64,000 bases of DNA from Rhizomicrobium sp. (GCA_037200985.1 JBBCGJ010000001.1:2642756-2706755), one strand, 5' to 3'. Positions 46,849 to 55,052 are shown, counted from the first letter of the stretch. The notes: generated by a model from the sequence alone, not told the origin. Made by a program: numbers and translations.

Positions 46849-47168
46849 CGGGTAAGCCGCTGTCGCAGCAGCGTGCTCATGTCGCGCCGGCCGTCCAGCA
46901 CGGCAACGACTTCGACGACGGAAACCGAGACCTTGTAGAATATGCGATAGGGCTTGAAATGAAGCTCGCGGAAATCCTTGCGCCCGGTCGCCGCCAGTTC
47001 CTTGGGCACATTGCCGCGACGGGGCAGGACCGCCAGCGTCGCGATGCGCTTTTCCAGGGCATCGATCACCCGATCCGCCGCGATGGCACCGGTGTTCTGC
47101 GAGATAAAGACATGGATATCGTCGATGTCGTGAACCGCGGAGGCCGCGACAATGACACGGAAGGCCAA
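46845..47168 (-). CDS. RelE/ParE-type toxin
   Basis: A 107-residue protein with the RelE/ParE fold: VIVAASAVHDIDDIHVFIS at the start, then NVPKELAATGRKDFRELHFKPYRIFYKV and VVAVLDGRRDMSTLL. The FRELHFKPYRIFY stretch is the ParE-like core. It follows the antitoxin by 3 bases. The target (gyrase for ParE, mRNA for RelE) cannot be told from sequence here. Confidence 0.92.
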   Translation of the reverse strand: MAFRVIVAASAVHDIDDIHVFISQNTGAIAADRVIDALEKRIATLAVLPRRGNVPKELAATGRKDFRELHFKPYRIFYKVSVSVVEVVAVLDGRRDMSTLLRQRLTR

Positions 47169-47171
47169 AGC

Positions 47172-47450
47172 CTACCGCCGACGCCTGGCGTTGCGCCTTA
47201 CCGCCACGAAGGCCTCGCGCAAGGGCAGTGCCTTTCCGCCGCGGATATCCGCCTCGCCAATCGAAAGAATCTGGAGCAGCGCCAGCGTATCCTGCGTTTC
47301 CTCATAGCTCGCGATGTCCTGCAAAACCGCTTTCGCTTCGCCGTTCACCGTGATGACCATCGGACTGCGGCTCTCGGCGATGTCTTCGAGAACGGCGGGC
47401 GCGTTTGCCTTCAGATAGGAGATCGGCTTTACGCGATTGGTGAGTTTCAT
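47172..47450 (-). CDS. Phd/YefM-type antitoxin
   Basis: A 92-residue antitoxin: [40 protein letters not shown] in parts is the Phd/YefM DNA-binding domain, and the C-terminal half would wrap the toxin. It is the first gene of the pair, as is usual. The Arg-rich tail (RRNARRRR) is unusually basic. Confidence 0.9.
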   Translation of the reverse strand: MKLTNRVKPISYLKANAPAVLEDIAESRSPMVITVNGEAKAVLQDIASYEETQDTLALLQILSIGEADIRGGKALPLREAFVAVRRNARRRR

Positions 47451-47502
47451 GGCGAACCTCTCGGACCGAGTTTAGTCCGAATTAGGTCCAAAGGCCAGCA
47501 GT

Positions 47503-48147
47503 TCAGCGCGGCGCCGCGATGGAGGCGTGGAGCTGGTCGGTGGTCGTCTTTTCCGAAGTCAGGCCGACGAACTGGATGCCGATGCCGTCGGCATGATGGC
47601 GCGCGACGCGGCCCGCGAGCTGGCCGATCAGCACGAACTCGCCGATATGCGGACGGATCGCGGTCCGGACCGAAACGCCGGTCGGCGACAGGTCGATCAC
47701 CTCGCATTTCTCGATCGTGCCGTCGGTGCGGGTGAACTGCGCGACGCCCTTGGTCGGCGTGCGGTCATGGGTCCGCATGTCGCCGTCGTCGATCAGCGAT
47801 TTGTTGAGGAACAGCGTAAGCTGCTCGGCGATCTTCTCGCGCTTGAGCTGGGTCGCGTTGAACCGCATGCCGAAGCCGAAGCCGTCGCGGCGCGCCACCG
47901 CGCCCTCGAAACGGCCGAAGCCGTCGACATAGAGCACGATATGGGTGCCGGCATCGGGGATGTAATCGCTCTCGATCGAGGCGCCGCCGGGCGACAGGTC
48001 GACCACCTTGCACGGCGATTCCTGGGCGATGTCGGGCACGAAGAGGCGGCCGGCAAGATCGACCCGCACGCGGCGGAAGCGCCGGCGCTCGGCGCGCGCC
48101 TTCGCGACGACGGGATCCTCGATTCTCTTCAACAGGGGCTGTCCCAT
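47503..48147 (-). CDS. Tandem PilZ domain protein
   Basis: A 214-residue protein started at 48147 (MGQPLLKRIED). The first PilZ domain has ERRRFRRVRVDL, an RxxxR motif, and VVDLSPGGASI (DxSxxG), so c-di-GMP binding is plausible. The second has IDLSPTGVSV but no clear RxxxR, so it may be structural. The next gene upstream on the other strand is an OmpA-like lipoprotein. Its output is unknown. Confidence 0.88.
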   Translation of the reverse strand: MGQPLLKRIEDPVVAKARAERRRFRRVRVDLAGRLFVPDIAQESPCKVVDLSPGGASIESDYIPDAGTHIVLYVDGFGRFEGAVARRDGFGFGMRFNATQLKREKIAEQLTLFLNKSLIDDGDMRTHDRTPTKGVAQFTRTDGTIEKCEVIDLSPTGVSVRTAIRPHIGEFVLIGQLAGRVARHHADGIGIQFVGLTSEKTTTDQLHASIAAPR

Positions 48148-48349
48148 GGACCGCCACTCCGGGCTTTGAAATCCGCCACAGCTTCCTCCCGGGAGGATCA
48201 ACAGAAGGTTACCGCCGGCGCAACTTGGTGAGGACAAGGGACGGTTTCTTGTCCGGCGCGCTTAACCTTCCGGGCCCCGCGCGCTATACGAAATTCAGAA
48301 CCATCGGGTGCCGGCCGCGCGGTTGCGGCCAGCCCGTGCGGGGGGACAC

Positions 48350-49240
48350 ATGCAGCTTGGGCATCGATTCGTTAACCAGTGCGCCACCGGCCTGGCGTTT
48401 GCCCTGGCGGTTTTCGCGCTGGCGGGCTGCGCCGGCACCTCCTCGCTCGACCAGCTCGCGGGCACGACGCCGACCGGTTCGGCCTTCACCCAGCAATTGT
48501 TCAAGAACTATTCCTACCTCGCCAATTCCTTCGGCGCCGGCGGCAGCTTCGACAGCGAGGGCGTCGTCTCGGCCTTCGGCGGCGACACCGATACGCTCGC
48601 CGAGGCCTTCGCCACCAAGGCCCTGATCGCCGCGCGCGGCAGCGAACCGGAACCCGAGCCCAGCATCGACGGCGACTCCGCCGCGGCGCGCGCGCGGCTG
48701 GTCCGCGCGCTTGCCGTGGGCAAGGATCGTTTCCCCGTCGACGCGGCCCGGGCGCAGACCGATTTCGATTGCTGGATGCTGAACAGCGCGGTCGAATCCC
48801 AGGCCGGCGCGGCGGCGCAGTGCCGGTCCTCCTTCGACAATTCGATCGCCAGGCTCGAACGCGGCCGCCAGCCCGTCGCATCCGCGCCCGTGCCCGCGCC
48901 GGCGCCCATGTCGGACTTCACGGTCTATTTCGACTTCGATTCCTGGTCGCTGTCGGGCGAACAGCTCGGGGTGCTGCAGAAGGCCATCGCCACCGCCCGC
49001 GCCGGCGGCCAGTCGCGCATCGCGGTGGTCGGCCACACCGATACGTCGGGATCGGCCGCCTATAACCAGGCGCTGTCGGTGAAGCGCGCCAATGTCGTGG
49101 AGGAAACGCTCGTCGACATGGGCGCAAGGCGCGACGCGATCCAGGTCTCCGGCGTGGGCGAGGCGGACCTCGCGGTTCCGACCGCCGACGGCGTGCGCGA
49201 GGCCAAGAACCGCCGCGCCGTGATAACGCTGTCGCCGTAA
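48350..49240 (+). CDS. OmpA family lipoprotein
   Basis: A 296-residue protein started at 48350. The signal ends in a lipobox, LAVFALAGC, so it is probably a lipoprotein. A unique helical region (about 30-170) precedes the OmpA peptidoglycan-binding domain: TVYFDFDSWSLS, VVGHTDTSGSAAYN and RANVVEETLVDMG. Likely bridges outer membrane and peptidoglycan. It is divergent from the PilZ gene; a TTAACC half-site lies at about 48261. Confidence 0.93.
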   Translation: MQLGHRFVNQCATGLAFALAVFALAGCAGTSSLDQLAGTTPTGSAFTQQLFKNYSYLANSFGAGGSFDSEGVVSAFGGDTDTLAEAFATKALIAARGSEPEPEPSIDGDSAAARARLVRALAVGKDRFPVDAARAQTDFDCWMLNSAVESQAGAAAQCRSSFDNSIARLERGRQPVASAPVPAPAPMSDFTVYFDFDSWSLSGEQLGVLQKAIATARAGGQSRIAVVGHTDTSGSAAYNQALSVKRANVVEETLVDMGARRDAIQVSGVGEADLAVPTADGVREAKNRRAVITLSP

Positions 49241-49241
49241 T

Positions 49242-49739
49242 TCACGCGCCCTCAAGGGAAAGTAGACCGGACAGAAACAATTCGATCTCGCCACGATCTG
49301 CCAGCCGCACCACCGGCACATCCGGTCCGTGCTTCATCCGAAAACTCTCGATCAGCGGCCGGTTGATGCGGTCGAAATTGCGGATGTAGCGCAGAACCTG
49401 CGGCAGTTTGCGCAGGCGATGGACGCGGTCGCCGCCGAGTGCCCGCCGCGTCGCGCGCCAGACGCAAAGCCGGCGCGGGCATTCCAGCCAGACGATATGC
49501 GTGGCGCGCGGCAGGCGGATGTCGAAGCTGACGGCGGCGAAATTCCCGTCGCTGACCCAGGCGTCGCCCGCATGCAGCCGCTTCAGCGTCTCGCGGAAGG
49601 CCGGCGTCATGCCGTTGTCCCAATTGGGCTGCCAGATCTCGTCCAGCGAGATGACGTCCAGCCCGCCCCGCGCGCCGATCCGCCGGGCGAGGCGCGACTT
49701 GCCGCTTCCCGCACATCCCAGAACGACGATCCGCGCCAC
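49242..49739 (-). CDS. P-loop kinase-like protein (adenylate kinase fold)
   Basis: A 165-residue protein. The GTG at 49739 gives the start VARIVVLGCAGSGKSRLARRIG with the P-loop at its head, as in FlaR/topology-modulation-type kinases; the longer frame to 49838 is rejected. ISLDEIWQPNW follows, then a lid-like Arg-rich segment RRLCVWRATRRALGGD. The substrate is not known. Confidence 0.85.
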   Translation of the reverse strand: MARIVVLGCAGSGKSRLARRIGARGGLDVISLDEIWQPNWDNGMTPAFRETLKRLHAGDAWVSDGNFAAVSFDIRLPRATHIVWLECPRRLCVWRATRRALGGDRVHRLRKLPQVLRYIRNFDRINRPLIESFRMKHGPDVPVVRLADRGEIELFLSGLLSLEGA

Positions 49740-49852
49740 GCAGAGGCCCCGACAAGACGCGCCAAATTGACGTTGCGTCGGGTCGCGGTCAAAGGCGACA
49801 CAGGCGTCATCTTTGGCTATGGTCCGTGTCAAGAACACAGGGCGGAAACGAC

Positions 49853-51499
49853 ATGAAAGCCTATGACTACGTCATCATCGGCGCCGGCAGCGCGGGCTGC
49901 GTGCTGGCCAACCGGCTGTCCACCGATCCCACCGTCGAGGTGCTGCTGATCGAGGCGGGCGGGCGCGACAAGTCGATGATGATCCACATGCCCGCCGGCA
50001 TCCCGGCCCTGCTCGGCAAGCCCAACCCGTTCAACTGGTACTACCAGACCGAGGGCCAGCAGCACCTGAACGGCCGCAGCCTGTACTGGCCGCGCGGTCG
50101 CGGCTGGGGCGGCTCGTCCTCGATCAACGGCATGATCTATATCCGCGGCCATGCCCGCGACTACGATTCCTGGCGCCAGCTCGGCCTCGAAGGCTGGTCC
50201 TTCGCCGACGTGCTGCCCTATTTCAAGCGCGCCGAGTGCAACGAGAACGGCACCGACGACTTCCACGGCCAGGAAGGGCCGCTGAAGGTCTCGAACGGCC
50301 GCTCGGCCAATCCCTTGTTCCGCGCTTTCGTGCAGGCCGGCGTCGAGGCCGGCTTCAAGCAGACGCCCGATTTCAACGGCTACCAGCAGGAAGGCTTCGG
50401 CCCCTACCAGCTCACCATCCATGAGGGGGCGCGCTGGAGCGCCGCCAAGGCCTATCTGACGCCGGTCCTCGGCCGCAAGAATCTCACCGTGGAGAGCCAC
50501 GCGCATGTCAGCCGCATCCTGTTCGACGGCGCCCGCGTCACCGGCGTCGAGTTCATCCAGAACAAGCAGCCCGTGCGCGTCACGGTCACGCGCGAATGCC
50601 TGCTGTCGGGCGGCGCGGTGAACTCGCCGCAGACGCTGCTGCTGTCCGGCATCGGCGATCCGGCGCTTCTGAAGCGCTTCGACATCCCCGTCGTCGCCGA
50701 CCTCAAAGGCGTCGGCAAGAACCTGCAGGATCATCTCGACGCCTCGATCCAATACGAATCGAGCCAGCCGATCACGCTCTACAGCCAGGCCAAGCCGCTC
50801 GCCGCGCTGAAGACCGGCCTCAACTACATGCTGTTCAAGAAGGGCCTGGCGACCGGCCAGGGCCTGGAGAGCGGCGCCTTCCTGAAGAGCCGTCCGGACC
50901 TCGAACATCCCGACCTGCAATACCATTTCATCGCCGCGCTGATGACCGACCACACCCGCAAGAAGGCCGACCGCCATGGCTTCATGGCGCATGTCTGCCA
51001 GCTCCGCCCGCAGAGCCGCGGCTATATCTCGATCAAGTCGAACGATCCCCTGGCGGCGCCGATCATCCAGCCGAACTACCTCGAAGCCGAGGAAGACCGC
51101 CGCGCCATGCGCGAGGGCACCAAGATCGCGCGCGACATCTTCGCCCAGGAAGCCTTCGACCCCTATCGCGGCCCCGAACTATGGCCCGGCGCCCATGTGC
51201 GCACCGACGACCAGATCGATGCCTGGATCAGGAAGACCGCCGAAACGATCTACCACCCGGTGGGAAGTGCCAAGATGGGCAAGGACTCCGAAAGCGTGGT
51301 CGATGCCGAGCTCAAGGTCTACGGCATCGAAGGCCTGCGCGTCGTCGACGCCTCGGTCATGCCGACCCTGGTCAGCGGCAACACCAACGCACCGACCATC
51401 ATGATCGCGGAAAAGGCCGCCGACATGATCCTGGGCCGCCCAGCCCTGGCGCCCATGCCGGTGCCCGTCGCCGAAGACCGCGCCGCCGCCGCGGAATAA
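49853..51499 (+). CDS. GMC family FAD-dependent oxidoreductase
   Basis: A 548-residue GMC enzyme, similar to choline/alcohol dehydrogenases. YDYVIIGAGSAGCVLANRLS binds the FAD ADP part, GRGWGGSSSINGMIYIRG is the second GMC signature, and SGGAVNSPQTLLLSGIG the third. The catalytic His is in YHPVGSAKMG. Choline specificity cannot be claimed; primary alcohols or other polyols are possible. No betaine genes are adjacent. Confidence 0.93.
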   Translation: MKAYDYVIIGAGSAGCVLANRLSTDPTVEVLLIEAGGRDKSMMIHMPAGIPALLGKPNPFNWYYQTEGQQHLNGRSLYWPRGRGWGGSSSINGMIYIRGHARDYDSWRQLGLEGWSFADVLPYFKRAECNENGTDDFHGQEGPLKVSNGRSANPLFRAFVQAGVEAGFKQTPDFNGYQQEGFGPYQLTIHEGARWSAAKAYLTPVLGRKNLTVESHAHVSRILFDGARVTGVEFIQNKQPVRVTVTRECLLSGGAVNSPQTLLLSGIGDPALLKRFDIPVVADLKGVGKNLQDHLDASIQYESSQPITLYSQAKPLAALKTGLNYMLFKKGLATGQGLESGAFLKSRPDLEHPDLQYHFIAALMTDHTRKKADRHGFMAHVCQLRPQSRGYISIKSNDPLAAPIIQPNYLEAEEDRRAMREGTKIARDIFAQEAFDPYRGPELWPGAHVRTDDQIDAWIRKTAETIYHPVGSAKMGKDSESVVDAELKVYGIEGLRVVDASVMPTLVSGNTNAPTIMIAEKAADMILGRPALAPMPVPVAEDRAAAAE

Positions 51500-51658
51500 T
51501 CCCGCGCCGTCGTTGATCGTCCGCAACAACGCCGCCATGCCGGTCCGGCATGCTGGACGCTCTTGCGTTCGGACAAATACGACACACTTTTGTCCTATCT
51601 TTGCGACGGTGGGCGCTGGCACGCTGTCCGGGCGTTATAGCGGGAGTATCTTGCGGAT

Positions 51659-52024
51659 ATGAGCGGCATGAAACGGATTCTGATCCCGGCGGCGGCGGTC
51701 GTGCTGCTGTCCTGGGTGCCGGCGGGCGCGCAAAGCGGCCGCTACCCCGTCCGCACGATCAATTTCGACCTGTGGTGCCAGGAGACCCAGCACCTGGCGC
51801 CAGACCGTTGCGACAAGCGCACGCCGCAGGACGAGGCCGACTACGAGGCCTATCGCGCCAAGGTCGAGAAATACGAGATCCCCTATCTCCAGGGCCAGGA
51901 GACCGGCGCCCAGCTCGACCGGACGATCCTGCACAACGATCCGATCGACAACCCGATCGACAAGAACCCCTCCGCCGCCCAGCAGCAGGCGGTCTCCCCC
52001 AGCAACCCGCCGAAGCCGCAGTAA
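51659..52024 (+). CDS. Small exported hypothetical protein
   Basis: A 121-residue protein with a signal peptide (MSGMKRILIPAAAVVLLSWVPAGA, start 51659 or 51668). The mature part has FDLWCQETQHLAPDRCDKR, with two Cys that could pair, and a helix (DEADYEAYRAKVEKYEIPYL), then a low-complexity Pro-rich tail. Similar short proteins occur in other alphaproteobacteria; the function is unknown. The insertion sequence lies downstream. Confidence 0.8.
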   Translation: MSGMKRILIPAAAVVLLSWVPAGAQSGRYPVRTINFDLWCQETQHLAPDRCDKRTPQDEADYEAYRAKVEKYEIPYLQGQETGAQLDRTILHNDPIDNPIDKNPSAAQQQAVSPSNPPKPQ

Positions 52025-52046
52025 GCGGGCAGCCCCTCCTCCTTTT

Positions 52047-52085
52047 CCTCCCCCGCATTTGCGGGGGAGGTGGCACGCCGTAGCG
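52047..52085. repeat. Left part of a REP-like repeat interrupted by the IS
   Basis: CCTCCCCCGC-ATTT-GCGGGGGAGG (52047-52070) is a perfect 10-bp stem, followed by TGGCACGCCGTAGCG. The same order (hairpin, GGTGGCGCGGAGCGTAGCG) occurs inverted in the copy at 53485-53550. The unit continues on the far side of the insertion sequence at 53461. Confidence 0.65.
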
Positions 52086-52102
52086 CATGTGTGGACGGCC
52101 CC

Positions 52103-52351
52103 GGTTTGGCAAGGAGATTTTGGGCTGTGACGGGAGCGGTGGATGCGGTCATGTGTACGGCCTTTTGGTGCGGTACGCGGACCGCTGGCCCTGATGAAAT
52201 CCGCGGACGCGCCATTCCATCAGCGAAGCGGGCTCGAAGGCTCCTTGCGCTTTGCGAATTGAGCGGTCCCCGGCTCGACCGGTTCGTCGTCATGGCTCAA
52301 GCATTTCCCTGCCTTCCCGGAGCGGTTTGCGCCCCGGGAATTGCGTGTGCC
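52103..52351 (-). ncRNA. Putative guide (bridge/seek) RNA region of the IS
   Basis: A 249-base stretch between the transposase stop and the left inverted repeat with no credible gene. In IS1111-type elements the recombinase-associated guide RNA is encoded downstream of the transposase, and in IS110-type elements upstream; only about 65 bases of non-coding DNA lie upstream here. GTGACGG at 52127-52133 repeats a sequence in the right-hand target flank. No RNA structure was computed; this is an inference from family knowledge. Confidence 0.45.
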
Positions 52352-53371
52352 CTATGCGGTGAGGGGCCTGCGGTAGGTTCCGCCTTTGACCAGGATCGCC
52401 CAGACGATACGGGCCATTTTGTTGGCGAGGGCGACGGCGGCGACGAGTGCCGGCCTGCGGCCGAGCAGCGAGAGCAGCCAGGGCGAGGCCTTTTCGGGAT
52501 CGGTCCGTGCGCGCCGGATCATGGCAAAGGCACCCATCACGAAGAGGGTCCTCAAGGTCCGGTCGCCGGCCTTGGTGATGCGGCCGAGCCTGGTCTTTCC
52601 GCCGGAGGAGTCCTGTTTGGGCGTCAACCCGACCCAGGCGGCGAAATCGCGGCCCGAGGCGAAGCGCGAGACATCGCCTGCCAACGCCGTGACCGTGCTG
52701 GCGGTGATCGGTCCGACGCCCGGGATCGTGCGCAAGCGTTTGCAGGCTTCGTTCGTCTCGGTGTCGGCGGCGATCTTGCGGTCGAGGCCGACGAGGCGCG
52801 CCTCGACGGCTCGGATGGCAGCGGCCATCATGGCGTAGACATCGCGCGCAAGCTCCGGAATGCGGGCGTCGCCGGCCTGGGCGATCTTGAGGATCTCGTT
52901 GGCGCCGCGTTGCCCTTGCGCGGACACGATGCCGAACTCGGCCAGACCGGCTCGAAGGGCATTGAGCATGGCGGTACGCTGGCCCACCAGCTGGGTGCGG
53001 ACCCGATGGACCAATGCCAAAGCCTGGGCCTGCGGCGTCTTGATCGGCACGAACCGCATGGTCGGCCGCGTCACCGCCTCGCAGATCGCCTCGGCATCGG
53101 CGGCGTCGTTCTTCTGCCGCTTCACATAAGGCTTCACATAGTGCGCCGGCATCAGCCGCACCTCGTGGCCCAGCGCCGTGAGCTGCCGTGCCCAATGGTG
53201 GGCCGTGCCGCACGCTTCGATCCCTATCAGGCAGGGCGGGAGCCGCTCGAAGAACGCGAGAACCCGGCTGCGCGCCAGGCGCTGACGAACGACCACGGCG
53301 CCGGCGCCATCAACGCCGTGTACCTGAAACACCGACTTCGCAATATCCAATCCGATCGTGCTAACTTGCAT
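52352..53371 (-). CDS. IS110 family transposase (DEDD recombinase)
   Basis: A 339-residue transposase started at 53371 (AAGGAGCC upstream). The RuvC-like DEDD set is visible: Asp9 in IGLDIAK, Glu52 in GIEACG, Asp89 and Asp92 in RQKNDAADAE. The C-terminal transposase_20 domain has TIPGVGPITASTVTA and the serine region LTPKQDSSGGK. All motifs are intact, so it may be active. Confidence 0.95.
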   Translation of the reverse strand: MQVSTIGLDIAKSVFQVHGVDGAGAVVVRQRLARSRVLAFFERLPPCLIGIEACGTAHHWARQLTALGHEVRLMPAHYVKPYVKRQKNDAADAEAICEAVTRPTMRFVPIKTPQAQALALVHRVRTQLVGQRTAMLNALRAGLAEFGIVSAQGQRGANEILKIAQAGDARIPELARDVYAMMAAAIRAVEARLVGLDRKIAADTETNEACKRLRTIPGVGPITASTVTALAGDVSRFASGRDFAAWVGLTPKQDSSGGKTRLGRITKAGDRTLRTLFVMGAFAMIRRARTDPEKASPWLLSLLGRRPALVAAVALANKMARIVWAILVKGGTYRRPLTA

Positions 53372-53460
53372 GGGGCGGCTCCTTCCCGTGTGGGTCCTGA
53401 AACGGCCACACCTTGGCACATCGATGTCGTAAGGAGGGGCCGTCCACCCCATCAGCGGAG

Positions 53461-53550
53461 GCGTGACGGAGGGGGCCACCCCCATCCAAACACTTACCCC
53501 CTCCGTCGCGTCGCTACGCTCCGCGCCACCTCCCCGCTATCGCGGGGAGG
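53461..53550. repeat. Right part of the interrupted REP-like repeat plus an inverted copy
   Basis: GCGTGACGGAGGGGG (53461-53475) completes the unit cut by the insertion sequence. A second, inverted unit follows from about 53495: CCCCCTCCGTCGCGTCGCTACG, read in parts, then the hairpin CCTCCCCGC-TATC-GCGGGGAGG (53529-53550). The two units form an inverted pair in one gap, like REP doublets. Confidence 0.6.
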
Positions 53551-53559
53551 AAATGACCC

Positions 53560-53603
53560 TTGAACTCTGCCCCACAGAGCGTATAACTCTGTATCACAGA
53601 GTT
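53560..53603 (+). promoter_or_regulatory. Promoter with two repressor-type operators
   Basis: A promoter TTGAAC (53560-53565), 16-base spacer, TATAAC (53582-53587). Two palindromes overlap it: AACTCTGC-CCC-ACAGAGCG at 53563-53581 and the perfect AACTCTGT-ATC-ACAGAGTT at 53585-53603, 22 bases apart (two helical turns). They would block polymerase binding. The adjacent winged-helix gene (54177) is the obvious candidate to bind them. Confidence 0.65.
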
Positions 53604-53617
53604 CTCGGTAAAGCAGC

Positions 53618-54175
53618 ATGACCATGGATCCCAACGAAGCCGATGCCCTGCTCAAGGGCGTCGAAGGCGCCGAGAAGCGCACACGCGAATTCCTCGTCTA
53701 TGCCCGCGCCGGCGACTACATGATCCTGTGGGGCGTCTTGTGGGCGGTCGGCTTCGGCCTGGGCGAGCATCTGTGGCCCTACACGCGCGCCTTCTGGCTG
53801 GTTCTCGAAGCGATCGGCATCGCCGGCACGGCGGTCATCACCTGGCGCGCCGCGAGCTGCGTCGAACCCGGCCGGCGCCGCTTCGTCTATGTCCGCCCCG
53901 TGGTCGCGGTGCTCGTGATGATCGGTTTCGGCACCTTGTGGGTCTGGCTGGCCCATTTCGGCGGCCGCGAGCAGTCCGCCTTCTGGCCGACGCTGTGCGG
54001 CGCGCTCCTGTTCTGTTTCGGCCTGTGGGCGGGACGCACGCTGTCCGTCGCCGCGGCGGTCGTCGTGGCGCTGACGATGGCGGGCTATTTCTGGTCCGGT
54101 CCCTGGTTCGACCTGTGGATCGCGGTCACCTGCGGCGGCGCGCTGATCCTCGGCGGCCTGTGGCTGAGGCGCTGA
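53618..54175 (+). CDS. Hypothetical membrane protein
   Basis: A 185-residue protein with a charged N-terminal helix (about 1-25) and about six hydrophobic segments. ARAGDYMILWGVLWAVGFGLG is the first. No known family beyond a general resemblance to small uncharacterised membrane proteins paired with winged-helix regulators. It heads a three-gene operon just after the double operator. Confidence 0.72.
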   Translation: MTMDPNEADALLKGVEGAEKRTREFLVYARAGDYMILWGVLWAVGFGLGEHLWPYTRAFWLVLEAIGIAGTAVITWRAASCVEPGRRRFVYVRPVVAVLVMIGFGTLWVWLAHFGGREQSAFWPTLCGALLFCFGLWAGRTLSVAAAVVVALTMAGYFWSGPWFDLWIAVTCGGALILGGLWLRR

Positions 54176-54176
54176 C

Positions 54177-54464
54177 ATGGCCGACGAGATCATCCACCAG
54201 TCGATGCGGCTGAAGATCATGTCGTCGCTCAACGTCCTGGGGCGCGCCGACTGGCTCGAATTCACGCGGCTGAAAGCCATCCTTCAGACCACCGACGGCA
54301 ATCTCGGCACCCATCTCGAGACCCTCGCCAAGGCCGGCTACATCCAGATCGACAAGCGCTTCGAGGGCAAGCGGCCGCAGACCCGCGTCAGGGCGACCGC
54401 GGCGGGGCGGCGCGCCTTCGCCGATCACGTCGCCTATCTGCGCGGCATCCTCGATTCCAACTGA
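54177..54464 (+). CDS. Winged-helix transcriptional regulator
   Basis: A 95-residue protein of the MarR/PadR-like winged-helix DNA-binding group: MRLKIMSSLNVLGRADWLEF, then LKAILQTTDGNLGTHLETLAKAGYI as the recognition helix and wing entry, and a wing with QIDKRFEGKRPQTRVRAT. It starts one base after the membrane protein stop. The twin palindromes upstream of the operon make it a likely autorepressor. Confidence 0.9.
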   Translation: MADEIIHQSMRLKIMSSLNVLGRADWLEFTRLKAILQTTDGNLGTHLETLAKAGYIQIDKRFEGKRPQTRVRATAAGRRAFADHVAYLRGILDSN

Positions 54465-54476
54465 CCGGAGCCCGTC

Positions 54477-55052
54477 ATGTCCAACCTGTTCGCCGCCATG
54501 AAGCCGCTGCTCAGCGACCTCGCCTCGACGATCTTCTTCGCGGCCCTGATCGCGATCACCGGCAATGTCTATTGGGCGACGGGCATCGGCATCGCGATCG
54601 GCGTCGGCCAGGTCGCGGTCCAGAAGCTGCTCGGGCGCGAGATCGCCCTGATGCAATGGGCCAGCCTCGCCATGGTGATCGTGTTCGGCACGCTGACGCT
54701 CTATTTTCACGATCCGCGCTTCGTGATCGTGAAATTCACCATCGGCAAGCTCGCCATCGGCGCCGCGATGCTCAAGCCCAACTGGATGAGCCGCTACCTG
54801 CCCCGGATCGTCACCGACACGCTGTCGGCGACCGAGCTGACGATCTACAGCGCGATGTGGCCCGTGATGATGTTCGGCCTGGCCGCGGCCAATCTTTATA
54901 TCGGCCTGACCATGAGCCCGCGGGTCTGGGCCTGGTTCCTCGGCACCGTGCCCGTGGCGGCCCCCTGGGTGCTGTTCGCCGTCCAGTATCTCGCGATCCG
55001 CGTCCACGTGACGGGCATCCTGCGCCGCCGCACGGCGGTGGCGGCGGAATGA
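54477..55052 (+). CDS. YciB/IspZ-like membrane protein, second copy
   Basis: A 191-residue protein with about five hydrophobic segments: TGNVYWATGIGIAIGVGQVAVQKLLG and VKFTIGKLAIGAAMLKPNWMSRYLP, in the order seen in YciB-type proteins, though divergent from the copy at 11485. It is the third gene of the regulated operon. Septation or envelope function is only by family resemblance. Confidence 0.7.
   Translation: MSNLFAAMKPLLSDLASTIFFAALIAITGNVYWATGIGIAIGVGQVAVQKLLGREIALMQWASLAMVIVFGTLTLYFHDPRFVIVKFTIGKLAIGAAMLKPNWMSRYLPRIVTDTLSATELTIYSAMWPVMMFGLAAANLYIGLTMSPRVWAWFLGTVPVAAPWVLFAVQYLAIRVHVTGILRRRTAVAAE

Larger units (their letters stand above)
52086..53460. mobile_element. IS110-family (IS1111-like) insertion sequence
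   Basis: Boundaries are inferred from the interrupted repeat: GTAGCG (to 52085) joins GCGTGACGG (from 53461). Inside are subterminal inverted repeats TGGACGGCCCC (52092-52102) and GGGGCCGTCCA (53436-53446), one transposase gene and a 249-base non-coding stretch downstream of it. About 1.37 kb. Subterminal repeats and lack of an obvious target duplication fit the IS1111 group. Exact ends may differ by several bases. Confidence 0.85.

Noticed and set aside
48256..48266. A CtrA half-site TTAACC before the OmpA-like gene
   Set aside because: Only one half-site; no second TTAA at the N7 spacing.
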